The translations under genes and the position numbers were made by a program. A stretch of DNA of 64,000 bases from Lysobacter gummosus (GTDB lineage: Bacteria > Pseudomonadota > Gammaproteobacteria > Xanthomonadales > Xanthomonadaceae). The stretch spans positions 124,001 to 188,000 of the forward strand of contig NZ_CP011131.1 of the NCBI RefSeq assembly GCF_001442805.1. Reading direction: 5' to 3'. Shown piece after piece: positions 51,261-59,397 of the stretch. The first letter of the stretch is position 1. Every line of letters begins with the position of its first letter. Below the pieces are notes generated by a model that saw only the letters and a program-made list of their open reading frames with translations, was not told the origin of the DNA and searched no databases.

Positions 51261-51440
51261 TAGGTGGGTACGCCGCGCTCGTGGCGTGGGAATGACGGTA
51301 GGTGGGTACGCCGCGCTCATGGCGTGGGAATGACGGTACGTGGGTACGCCGGGCTCGTGGCGTGGGAATGACGATAGGTAGGTACGTCGCGCTCGCGGCG
51401 ATAGGAAGGTACGCCGCACTCACCGCGCGGCAATGACGGC
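51252..51440. repeat. 38-base tandem repeat, about 4.5 units
   Basis: Units begin GGGAATGACGGTAGGTGGGT and end CGCTCGTGGCGT at 51252, 51290, 51328 and 51366, then degrade to 51440. The unit seems to have grown from the GGGAATGACG end of the adjoining palindrome. No unique spacers are present, so it is not a CRISPR. It lies about 150 bases upstream of the second lipase gene. Confidence 0.85.
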
Positions 51441-51586
51441 AGGCAGATATATCGCGCCCGGTGCCCACCTCCCTCACTACAACCGCCCCTCCCAACCCTA
51501 GGGCCAACCCTAGCTCGGGCCCGTACCAGCTATTTCTGCACAATCTCTCCCCATACGCTGCCGTCAAGACTGAGGAGACGGCACCG

Positions 51587-53056
51587 ATGAGCTGGACCGA
51601 TATCACCAATCCGCTGCGTTTCGCGATCAACCAGTACCTGCACCAGCAGCCGCTCCCGCCCGCGCCGCCGCCGCCTCCCCCGCCGCCGGTCGAAGCCAAG
51701 GTCGAGCTGCCGTATTCGCCGCACGTGCCGGTGCCGCAGGCGCAGCAGACGCCCTTCAGCGATCAGCTGCGCGGCCAGCAGCCGCAGAAGGAAATCGATA
51801 CCGCGCTGGCCGAGCTGTCCAGCGACGTCTACGAGCCCTCGCGCACCGGCGCGGCCGGCTGGACCAAGCTGACCCCCGATCAGCTGATCAACCTCAAGGG
51901 CGCCGACGGCAAGCCGGCCGGCATCGATCCGGCTTCGCTGGACACCACCGGCACCGGCTTCCGCGCCGCGGTCTATACCAACGGCGACGGCCAGTACGTG
52001 GTCGCCTTCGCCGGCACCAACGACGCCGGCGGCGACCTCATCGCCGATGGCGGCCAGGGCTTCGGCATCAACACGCCGCAGTACAACCAGGCCGTGACCC
52101 TGGCGAAGGAAGCCGAAGCCGCCTTCGGCGACAACGTCGTGTTCACCGGCCACTCGCTCGGCGGCGGCCTGGCCTCGACCGCCGCGCTGGCCACCGGCAA
52201 CACCGCGGTGACCTTCAACGCCGCCGGCCTGAGCAACGACACCCTGCGCGATCTGGGCTTCACCCCGCACGACGCCCGCTCCCAGGCCGAGGACGGCCAG
52301 ATCCGCCGCTACAACGTCGACGGCGATCCGCTGACCGGCGCGCAGCAGGGCGTGGAGCTGATCAACGGCATGCCCGACGCGGTCGGCTACGAACTCAACC
52401 TCGCCCATCCCGGCGGCTGGGCCAACCCGCTCACCGCGCACGGCTCCGCGACGGTGATCGAAGCGATGAAGACCCAGACCCCCACGCCGACCCCGGGCAT
52501 CGAGGGCGACGAACTGGGCCTGCTCGATCGCGCCGCCGAAGACGTGTCGGAAACCGCGCTCGACCTGGTCGGCGATGCCGGCAACGAGTTCGGCGAGCTG
52601 ATGGTCAACGGCTACCAGCACGGCGCCAACTTCGTCGACGACGTCAAGAACGTGGCCAGCAACGAATACGCCGACGGCCGTTACTTCGACGGCACCTTCA
52701 AGCTGGCCGGCGATCTCACCGAAGGCGTGCTGAACTTCGCCGGCGATTCCGCCCACGGCGCGTTCAACCTGGCCGGCGATACCTTGCAGGGCGCCGGCGA
52801 GCTGACCGGCGGACTGATCCGCGACGTCGGCGAGTACGTCGGCCTGAAAGGCACCGGCGAAACCGTCGCCGGTTGGGTCGAGGACGGCGGCGAATGGCTC
52901 GGCAATCGCGCCGAAGACCTGGGCGGCCTGACCGAAACCGTGATCGACGGCGTCGGTACCGCGGCCGAAGTGACCTTCGATGTCGCCGGCGATGTGGTCG
53001 AAGGCGGCGTCAACGTGGTCAAGGACGTCGGCAGCTTCCTCAATCCGTTCGATTGA
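51587..53056 (+). CDS. Lipase-family protein of cassette 2, with C-terminal 11-residue repeats
   Basis: A 489-residue protein; the ATG at 51587 has GAGGAG upstream, and the earlier in-frame ATG (51461) precedes poorly coding sequence. A Pro-rich arm (residues 23-34 almost all Pro) is followed by the same hydrolase as cassette 1: ALAELSSDVYEPSRTG, GQYVVAFAGTNDAGGD and FTGHSLGGGLASTAAL with S190. An extra region of about 150 residues contains consecutive 11-mers of the form FxLAGDxxxGA (residues about 371-414) and then Val/Gly-rich amphipathic stretches. These suggest membrane association or insertion. It has no signal peptide. The ankyrin lipoprotein gene follows after 172 bases. Confidence 0.85.
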   Translation: MSWTDITNPLRFAINQYLHQQPLPPAPPPPPPPPVEAKVELPYSPHVPVPQAQQTPFSDQLRGQQPQKEIDTALAELSSDVYEPSRTGAAGWTKLTPDQLINLKGADGKPAGIDPASLDTTGTGFRAAVYTNGDGQYVVAFAGTNDAGGDLIADGGQGFGINTPQYNQAVTLAKEAEAAFGDNVVFTGHSLGGGLASTAALATGNTAVTFNAAGLSNDTLRDLGFTPHDARSQAEDGQIRRYNVDGDPLTGAQQGVELINGMPDAVGYELNLAHPGGWANPLTAHGSATVIEAMKTQTPTPTPGIEGDELGLLDRAAEDVSETALDLVGDAGNEFGELMVNGYQHGANFVDDVKNVASNEYADGRYFDGTFKLAGDLTEGVLNFAGDSAHGAFNLAGDTLQGAGELTGGLIRDVGEYVGLKGTGETVAGWVEDGGEWLGNRAEDLGGLTETVIDGVGTAAEVTFDVAGDVVEGGVNVVKDVGSFLNPFD

Positions 53057-53228
53057 TCCGGCCCGTTCGCGCGGCGGCGGCGTGTAAGCCTCGCCGCCGG
53101 CGCTCCCCTGTGATCGCATCGCGCCAGGCCGCCCGGCCCGCGCGGCGCGATCCCGGCGCGCTTCGCATTACCCGTCGCGGCAGTGCGCTACGATCCGGCC
53201 ACGATCACGACAGCGGAGGCCTCGCGCC

Positions 53229-54002
53229 ATGCTCCTTGCTCGATTGATGCCGCGCCGCGTGCGATCGCGGATGATGGCCGCCGCCGTCTTGCTTATGCTG
53301 CAGGTCTGCACGGCGTGTGCGGGCCCGGGGAAAGGATCGATGCAAGCCAGCGAAGTCTTCACCGATGTGCGCAGCGCGGAACTGGCCGAAGCCGCCGCCG
53401 CCGGCAACGCCGCGCGCGTGCGCGAACTGGTCGCGGCCGGCGCCAACGCCAACGACCGCGGCGCCAAGGGCGTCACGCCGCTGCAGTGGGCGCTGTACAA
53501 GCACAGCGTCGCCGGCATGCAGGCCTTGCTGAGCGCCGGCGCGGACCCTGCGGTCGGCGCCGACGACGGCATGACCGCGGTGCATCTGGCGGCGATGGCC
53601 GACGATCCGCGTTATCTGCGATTGCTGCTCGAACACGGCGCCAGTGCCGACACGCCCAACACGGTGACCCAGGCGACGCCGCTGGTGTCGGCGCTGATGG
53701 GCGAGCGCACGCAGAATTTCGAAGCCTTGCTCAAGGCCGGCGCCAAGCCCGATGCGGCCGACCGCATGGGCAACACGCCCTTGCATCAGGCGGCGAAGAT
53801 CAACGAATTCGGCCACGCGCTGGAATTGCTGCAGGCCGGCGCCAGCCCGAATGCGCGCAATGTGCAGGGCGCGAGTTTCCAGCGTTTCATGTTCATGACG
53901 CCGGAAAAGACGCTCAACTCGCGCACTCGCGGGGAGCGCGAGGCGGTGATCGCTTGGCTGCGCGAGCATCAGATTCCGATTGAGGATGCGCAGGCTAAGT
54001 AG
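53229..54002 (+). CDS. Ankyrin-repeat lipoprotein, cassette 2 (putative immunity)
   Basis: A 257-residue paralogue of the 50297 gene. A basic start and hydrophobic stretch (MMAAAVLLMLQVCTAC) end in a lipobox-like Cys; ATGs at codons 1, 7 and 15 are all possible starts. Ankyrin repeats include AAAAGNAARVRELVAAGANAN, GMTAVHLAAMADDPRYLRLLL and GNTPLHQAAKINEFGHALELL. The same terminal block QGASFQRFMFMTPEKTLN is present. Divergence from its paralogue is greatest in the middle repeats, as expected if each pairs with its own lipase. Confidence 0.82.
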   Translation: MLLARLMPRRVRSRMMAAAVLLMLQVCTACAGPGKGSMQASEVFTDVRSAELAEAAAAGNAARVRELVAAGANANDRGAKGVTPLQWALYKHSVAGMQALLSAGADPAVGADDGMTAVHLAAMADDPRYLRLLLEHGASADTPNTVTQATPLVSALMGERTQNFEALLKAGAKPDAADRMGNTPLHQAAKINEFGHALELLQAGASPNARNVQGASFQRFMFMTPEKTLNSRTRGEREAVIAWLREHQIPIEDAQAK

Positions 54003-54016
54003 TCTGGCTTAAGAGC

Positions 54017-54194
54017 AAATCCCCCGGCGCAGCGGGGTTCTCGGCATGGGATGGCGCGCAGGCGCCAGCCCCCTTTTTCAAAGGGGGCGATTTGTCGTGG
54101 GCTTCGTCCGACTATGCATGTCCACCTGAGTCGTTGCCGTCCCCCTTGAGCCGTTGCTGTTCCCCCCTTTGAAAAAGGGGGGCAGGGGGATTTG
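54017..54194. repeat. CCCCCTTTGAAAAAGGGGG family, copy 4 (composite)
   Basis: AAATCCCCCGGCGCAGCGGGG and CCCCCTTTTTCAAAGGGGG at the left, and a second CCCCCCTTTGAAAAAGGGGG with GCAGGGGGATTTGC at the right. It lies in the gap between the second ankyrin gene and the convergent hybrid kinase gene. Confidence 0.85.
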
Positions 54195-54213
54195 CTCTTC
54201 CCGCACCCACCAA

Positions 54214-57072
54214 CTACCAAGGCACCCGCCGCACCCGCTCCAACGCCGTCTCCACATCGCTGAGCAAGGGCAGCACCAGCCCCCAGTCCTGCGCCTGCGC
54301 GGCATGTTCCAGCGCCTGCGCCGCTTCGGCCAGTTCCTGCGCCCCGACCAGCAGCGCCGCGCCCTTGATCCGGTGCGCATGCCGCTGCACCGCGGACAGA
54401 TCGCTCTCGTTGCGCGCGGTCTGCAGGCCATGCAGATCCTGTTCGCTGGCGCCGATGAAATCCGCCAGCACCTGTGCCGCGTCGCCGCCGACGTCGTCTA
54501 GCAGGTGCTGCAACACGCCGATATCGAGCACGCGGACGCGATCGTGGCCTTCCTCCAGCGCCGACGGCGCGCTGTCGCCGACGGCGGCGGTATGCGGCAG
54601 CCAGCGGCGCAGGGTCGCGGCCAGGCGCGCGACCGCGACCGGTTTGATCAGGCAATCGTCCATGCCCGCGGCCAGGCAGGCCTCGGCCTCGCCCTTCAAC
54701 GCCGAGGCGGTGAGCGCGACGATCGGCGTGCGCGCCGCCTCGTCTGAGCGCGCCTCTTCCGCGCGGATCGCCCGCGCCAACCCGTAACCGTCCAACCCGG
54801 GCATGTGCACGTCCGACAACACCAGCGCGTAGCGGCCGCTGCGCCAGCGCTGCAGGCCTTCTTCGCCGCCGTCGACCGCTTCGCAGGCATAACCGGCCAG
54901 GGCGAGTTGGCGCGCGATCACCAAGCGATTGGTCGGATGATCGTCGATCAACAGAATCAGGCTGCGCTCGCGCTCGGCCGTCGCCAGGTCCGGCAGCGCG
55001 CGCGGAATCAAGGTCTCGCTGGCCGGCGCCGCCGCCTCGGCCGCGGCCAGCGCATCGGCGGCCGCGCGCGGCAGCGCCACGCGCAGGCGCATCGTGGTGC
55101 CGACGCCCGGTTCGCTGTCCATGCTGATCGCGCCGTCCATCAGCGTGGCCAGGCGCCGGCAGATCGCCAGCCCCAGGCCGGTGCCGCCGTAGCGGCGCGT
55201 GGTGTCGCTTTCGGCCTGCTGGAACGGCTCGAACAAATGCCGCTGCTGTTCGGCGCTGACGCCGATGCCGGTGTCGGTCACGCGCAGGCATAGGCGATCG
55301 CGCGCCCGGCCGGCTGCGTCCGTGTCGGCCGGACCTTCGTATTCCAGCGCCGCCTGGATCATGCCGCGCTCGGTGAACTTCACCGCGTTGGAGAGGAAAT
55401 TGCCGAGGATCTGCCGCAGCCGCAGCGCATCGGCGTAGTGCGCCGGCGCGATCGCCGCGTCGATGTGGCAACTCATCTGCACGCCGCGGCTGGCCGCCGC
55501 GCCGAGAAAACCGGCGACCGTGGTGCGCAGCAGCGCCGACAGGTCCACCGCTTCCGGCGACAGCTCCAGCCGTCCGGCTTCGATCTTCGAAAAATCCAGG
55601 ATGTCGCCGATGATCCGCAGCAGCGATTGCGAGGACTGCTGGATCACCTCCAGCGCGCGGCGCTGCTCGGGATCCAGGCGCGAATGCGACAGCACTTCGA
55701 CCATCCCGGTCACGCCGATCATCGGCGTGCGGATCTCGTGGCTCATCGCCGCCAGGAAGGACGACTTGGCGCGGCTGGCGTCCTGCGCGCGCGCTTCGCT
55801 GGCGCGCAACGCGCGTTCCAGGTGCTTGAGCGCGCTCAGGTCGGCGGCGACCACCAGCAGGCCCGGCGTTTCGTCCTCGCCGTCGCCGGTGGCCGAGACC
55901 GCGACCAGTGCCGGCACCCAGGTGCCGTTGCGATGACGCAGCCGGGTTTCGCGCGGCTCGGCCTGGGCGCGGGCGAGTTCGCGCAGCGCGGTCCAGTCGG
56001 CGGCGACCGGGCGCCCCAACTGATCGCTCAGTTCGCTCGCCAGCGTCTGCAAGGCGCGCGCTTCGAAGATGCGATGCAGGTGCTCGCGCCCGATCAGTTC
56101 CGATTCGCGGATGCCCAGCAGGCGTTCGGCGAAGGGATTGACCAGGGTGAAGCGGCCCTGCGCATCGACCGCCAGGATCGCGGTCTGCGCCGAATCCAGC
56201 AGCGAGGCCTGGAAGCGTTCGCGGCGTTCGAGTTCGGCGCGGGTGCGTTCGTTGCGGATCAGCTGGCCGGTGAGCTCGGTCTCGAAGCCCAGCACGTCGC
56301 GGCGCATGTCGATGAAGGCCTGCATCACCGCGCCCAGCTCGCCCGGCGGCAGTTCGCCGGGTTCGGCGGTGTAGTCGTGCTCGCGCATGCGCCGCGCCAG
56401 CCAGGTGAGTTTGTCGATGCCGCGCGAGGCGTTGCGCAGCACGCGCCGGCCGACCAGCGCGGCGATCGCCAGCGCCAGCAGCGACACCGCGATGCGCAGC
56501 ATGCTGACCCGCTCGCTGCGCACGATGTCGGCGCGCACCACCTTGTCGGCCTGGACCAGTTCCAGGTCCGACAGCATCTGCATGCGCTGGGTCAGCGGAT
56601 CGATCGCCGGATACAGGCGGTGATCGGCGAATTGCCCCAGGGCCTTGATGTCGCGCCGGTGCAGGATGCCGCGCAGTTCCAGCGCGGCGGCGTCGGCGGT
56701 GCGGCGCGCCTGCGCGGCGGCGTACAGTTGCTCGATTTCCTGCGGTGTGTGCGGCAGCGATTGCAGGCGCAGCCAGGCCTGATCGATGCGGCGGCGCGCG
56801 TTATCGACCCGCTCCAGGCCCTCGTCCCAGCCGACCAGATCGTTGCGCACGCGGAAGGTGGTATCGACCACGTCCAGGCCGTAGGCGTCGGACACGGTCT
56901 TGATCAGGCGCAGGCCGAGCAGGGCGTCGTCCTGCAAGGTCTGCAGGGTGCGGCGCGCGCGGTATTGCTCGAACTCGTCGAGCAGCAGCACGCTGGTCCC
57001 GGCCAGCAGGAACAAGGTGAACAGGCCCCAGAGCTGGCGGCGGATGCTGTAACGGTCCAGCCAGGCGAACAT
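54214..57072 (-). CDS. Hybrid sensor histidine kinase (HAMP-PAS-HisKA-HATPase-REC-HPt)
   Basis: A 952-residue membrane kinase. Two membrane helices (about residues 13-30 and 192-210) enclose a helical periplasmic sensor; a HAMP-like region follows, then PAS (ILAVDAQGRFTLVNPFAERLLGI). HisKA has H445 in MSHEIRTPM. The ATPase shows the N box GNFLSNAVKFT, G1 VTDTGIGV and G2 YGGTGLGLAI. The receiver has D754 (LVLSDVHMPGLDG) and the HPt domain H900 (HAHRIKGAALLV), so the whole phosphorelay except the final output is in one chain. It lies 6 bases downstream of the REC-EAL gene, the likely output partner. Confidence 0.95.
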   Translation of the reverse strand: MFAWLDRYSIRRQLWGLFTLFLLAGTSVLLLDEFEQYRARRTLQTLQDDALLGLRLIKTVSDAYGLDVVDTTFRVRNDLVGWDEGLERVDNARRRIDQAWLRLQSLPHTPQEIEQLYAAAQARRTADAAALELRGILHRRDIKALGQFADHRLYPAIDPLTQRMQMLSDLELVQADKVVRADIVRSERVSMLRIAVSLLALAIAALVGRRVLRNASRGIDKLTWLARRMREHDYTAEPGELPPGELGAVMQAFIDMRRDVLGFETELTGQLIRNERTRAELERRERFQASLLDSAQTAILAVDAQGRFTLVNPFAERLLGIRESELIGREHLHRIFEARALQTLASELSDQLGRPVAADWTALRELARAQAEPRETRLRHRNGTWVPALVAVSATGDGEDETPGLLVVAADLSALKHLERALRASEARAQDASRAKSSFLAAMSHEIRTPMIGVTGMVEVLSHSRLDPEQRRALEVIQQSSQSLLRIIGDILDFSKIEAGRLELSPEAVDLSALLRTTVAGFLGAAASRGVQMSCHIDAAIAPAHYADALRLRQILGNFLSNAVKFTERGMIQAALEYEGPADTDAAGRARDRLCLRVTDTGIGVSAEQQRHLFEPFQQAESDTTRRYGGTGLGLAICRRLATLMDGAISMDSEPGVGTTMRLRVALPRAAADALAAAEAAAPASETLIPRALPDLATAERERSLILLIDDHPTNRLVIARQLALAGYACEAVDGGEEGLQRWRSGRYALVLSDVHMPGLDGYGLARAIRAEEARSDEAARTPIVALTASALKGEAEACLAAGMDDCLIKPVAVARLAATLRRWLPHTAAVGDSAPSALEEGHDRVRVLDIGVLQHLLDDVGGDAAQVLADFIGASEQDLHGLQTARNESDLSAVQRHAHRIKGAALLVGAQELAEAAQALEHAAQAQDWGLVLPLLSDVETALERVRRVPW

Positions 57073-57078
57073 GGCGCC

Positions 57079-58275
57079 TCAGTACTCGGGCCGGCGCCAG
57101 CGACCGAGCATGGCCGGCAATTCCTCGCCGGGCACCGCGTCGCCGATCAGCCGCCCCTGCGCGATCGCGCAGCCCAGATCGGCCAGCATCTGCCAGTCCT
57201 CGATGGTTTCCACGCCCTCGGCCACCGCGTCCAGGCCGAGCTTGCGCGCCAGATCCAGGCTGGCTTCGACCACCGCGCGCTTGCGCGGCTGCTGGCAGGC
57301 GCCGGCGACGAACTCCTGATCGATCTTCAATTCGGTGAACGGCACCTGCGAGAGCTGCGACAGCGACGACCAGCCGGTGCCGAAGTCGTCGATCGACAGG
57401 CCGAAGCCCTTGAGCCGCAAGCGCGCCAGCACGCCCAGCCCGCGCGCGGCGTCGGCCATCAGCGAGCTTTCGGTCAGTTCCAGCACCACTTCGCCCGCGT
57501 CCACGCCGGCCTCGCGGACGATGCGCTGATAGCGGTCGGCGGCGCCGGCGTCGTCCAGGGTCGAGGCCGAGACGTTGACCGACAGTTTCAGGCGCAGGCC
57601 GTCGCGGTCCCATTCGCGCTTCCAGCGGCAGGCTTGGGCGAGCATGCGTTCGGTGAGTTCGTCGAGCAGGCCTTCGCCTTCCAGCACCGGCATGAAGTAC
57701 TGCGGCAGGATCACCCGGCCGTCGCCGTGGCACCAGCGCGCCAGCGCTTCCACGCCGACGACCCGGCCGTTGCTCAGTTCGACCTGGGGTTGGAACCAGG
57801 GAACGATGTCGCCGTTGGTCAGGGCCTGGCGGAGTTCGGCAGGGGCGATTTCGTCGGGTGGGGTTTCTTCCACGCTGGCCTTGGTTTGGCCCAGGGTGGA
57901 CAAGGCTTCGAACAATTTGGCTTTCGTCAGCGGCTTGGGCACCGCGTCGAGCACGCGCAGGCCGCAGGCGCGGGCCATCGTCTGCACGGTGTGGAGCAGG
58001 GCGGCGTCGAGGGCGCTGACCACCAGGATCGAGCGCGCCAGTTGTTCGCGCGCCAGATGGTCGATGAATTCGATCCCGTCCATGCCCGGCATGTCCAGAT
58101 CGACCATCACCACGTCCGGCGGCTGCGCCTGCGCCCGCAGCAGGCGCAAGGCCGAAGCGCCGTCGGCGGCTTCCAGCAGGCGGTCGATGCCCAGTTCGGC
58201 GAGCAGGCGCAGGGCCATGCGGCGCTGGAAGCCGTGATCTTCGACTACCAGGACACTCAGTGCCGATATGGACAT
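57079..58275 (-). CDS. Response regulator with EAL phosphodiesterase domain
   Basis: A 398-residue protein. The receiver (residues 1-125) has VLVVEDHGFQRR, phosphoacceptor region VVMVDLDMPGMDG and lysine in VPKPL. The EAL domain keeps its catalytic set: VGVEALARW, LSVNVSAST, VLELTESSL, SIDDFGTGWSSL, LKIDQEFV and VAEGVET, so it should hydrolyse cyclic di-GMP. Its stop is 6 bases from the hybrid kinase start, indicating one operon in which phosphorelay controls c-di-GMP turnover. The 58276-58539 gap shows nothing further. Confidence 0.93.
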   Translation of the reverse strand: MSISALSVLVVEDHGFQRRMALRLLAELGIDRLLEAADGASALRLLRAQAQPPDVVMVDLDMPGMDGIEFIDHLAREQLARSILVVSALDAALLHTVQTMARACGLRVLDAVPKPLTKAKLFEALSTLGQTKASVEETPPDEIAPAELRQALTNGDIVPWFQPQVELSNGRVVGVEALARWCHGDGRVILPQYFMPVLEGEGLLDELTERMLAQACRWKREWDRDGLRLKLSVNVSASTLDDAGAADRYQRIVREAGVDAGEVVLELTESSLMADAARGLGVLARLRLKGFGLSIDDFGTGWSSLSQLSQVPFTELKIDQEFVAGACQQPRKRAVVEASLDLARKLGLDAVAEGVETIEDWQMLADLGCAIAQGRLIGDAVPGEELPAMLGRWRRPEY

Positions 58276-58539
58276 CCGATCCCCGACCGCGCATGCAACG
58301 ACAGACCGGCGCTACGCAGCGCGCGCGGTCTTGGACGGCCGACTTTAGCCGCGTCCCTGTGTCAACGGGAACGGCGGCGACGAACGGTCGCCATCGACGT
58401 TACCGATCGCGTCGCGGGCGCGGTGTGAACCTTGTAGCGGTTGCGCATCGGGCGTCGCATCGACGCCCGCGCGTGTTCGAAGCGCGAGGCGGGAAACGGG
58501 CTTCGCCGTTCCCGCATCGCGTGCGCTGTCAGCGCCGGC

Positions 58540-59178
58540 TCAGGGCCAGGCCGGCGGATTGGCCGCCCACGCCTTCTGTACTTCGGCCAGGGTGGCGCGA
58601 TCGGCCGCGCGCCAGTGCGGCAGCAAGGTGGCGTAGGCGGAAGTGTCGCGCCACTGGTCCGGCTCGCTGCGCACCGCGGCGGCGTACCACTGCACGGCCT
58701 CGTCCTTGCGGCCCAGCGTCCACAAGGCGACGGCGTAGGTCGGCGGCATCCATGAGGCGTTGACCGTGCGCGCGTTGTGCAGGGTCGTCCATTGCCTGAA
58801 GGCTTCCTCGCCGGCGCCGGAGCGGTACAGATCCCAGGCGTAGTTCCAGGTGATCGACCGCCAGTAGGTGCTGCCGCTGTCCACTTCGCGCAGGGCGCGG
58901 GCGTAGAGCTGGCGGCCGAGCTCGTTGCGTCCGGCCTCCATCGCCAGATGCCCCAGCTGGGCGGCTTCGTTGGGCGCGTGGGCCTTGCGTTCGAGGATCT
59001 TGGCCAGGCGCTCCATCGCCGCTTCGCCGGTTTCGCGCACGGCGATCACCGGTTTGACGGTCTGGGCGTCGGCATCGAAATAGAATTCGTTCGGCTTGGG
59101 CAGGTTTTGCGCGCCGGCTGCGCCGGACGCGAGAGCCGTGGCGAGTGCCGCGGCCAACAGCAGATTGCGGATAGGCAT
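58540..59178 (-). CDS. Exported TPR-like protein of unknown function
   Basis: A 212-residue protein with a signal peptide (LLLAAALATALASGAAGAQ). The mature part holds helical pairs resembling TPR units (AAQLGHLAMEAGRNELGRQLYARAL; TYAVALWTLGRKDEAVQWYAAAVRSEPDQW). No catalytic motif is seen. It is monocistronic, between REC-EAL and the hexosaminidase gene, all on the minus strand. Confidence 0.75.
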   Translation of the reverse strand: MPIRNLLLAAALATALASGAAGAQNLPKPNEFYFDADAQTVKPVIAVRETGEAAMERLAKILERKAHAPNEAAQLGHLAMEAGRNELGRQLYARALREVDSGSTYWRSITWNYAWDLYRSGAGEEAFRQWTTLHNARTVNASWMPPTYAVALWTLGRKDEAVQWYAAAVRSEPDQWRDTSAYATLLPHWRAADRATLAEVQKAWAANPPAWP

Positions 59179-59397
59179 GTACGTGGGTCCCCCTTGGGCG
59201 GCTACATGCTAACCGCTGACATGCACGATCTATGAATCCGCGCACATATTTTCTTTACCAAATGCTGGCGCCGGGCTGACCCGGCGTGCTCGCGGCGGCG
59301 AATGGCGAGGCAGTTCACGGCACCCGCCGCGGAACCGCAGCCCTGCCGGACGGCCCGGAGCGGAGCCGTCCGACGCGCAATCGCCGCGCCGCGCGGC

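Noticed and set aside
51252..51440. Possible CRISPR array
   Set aside because: Units are contiguous 38-base tandem copies without unique spacers, and no cas genes are present.
49274..53056. XVIPCD secretion domain in the two tandem lipases
   Set aside because: I looked for the DPxHPxH-type segment and Gln-rich tail found in the 43722 effector and did not find them.
55438..58428. 996-codon open frame opposite the hybrid kinase and REC-EAL genes
   Set aside because: The opposite strand has unmistakable kinase, receiver and EAL motifs in order.
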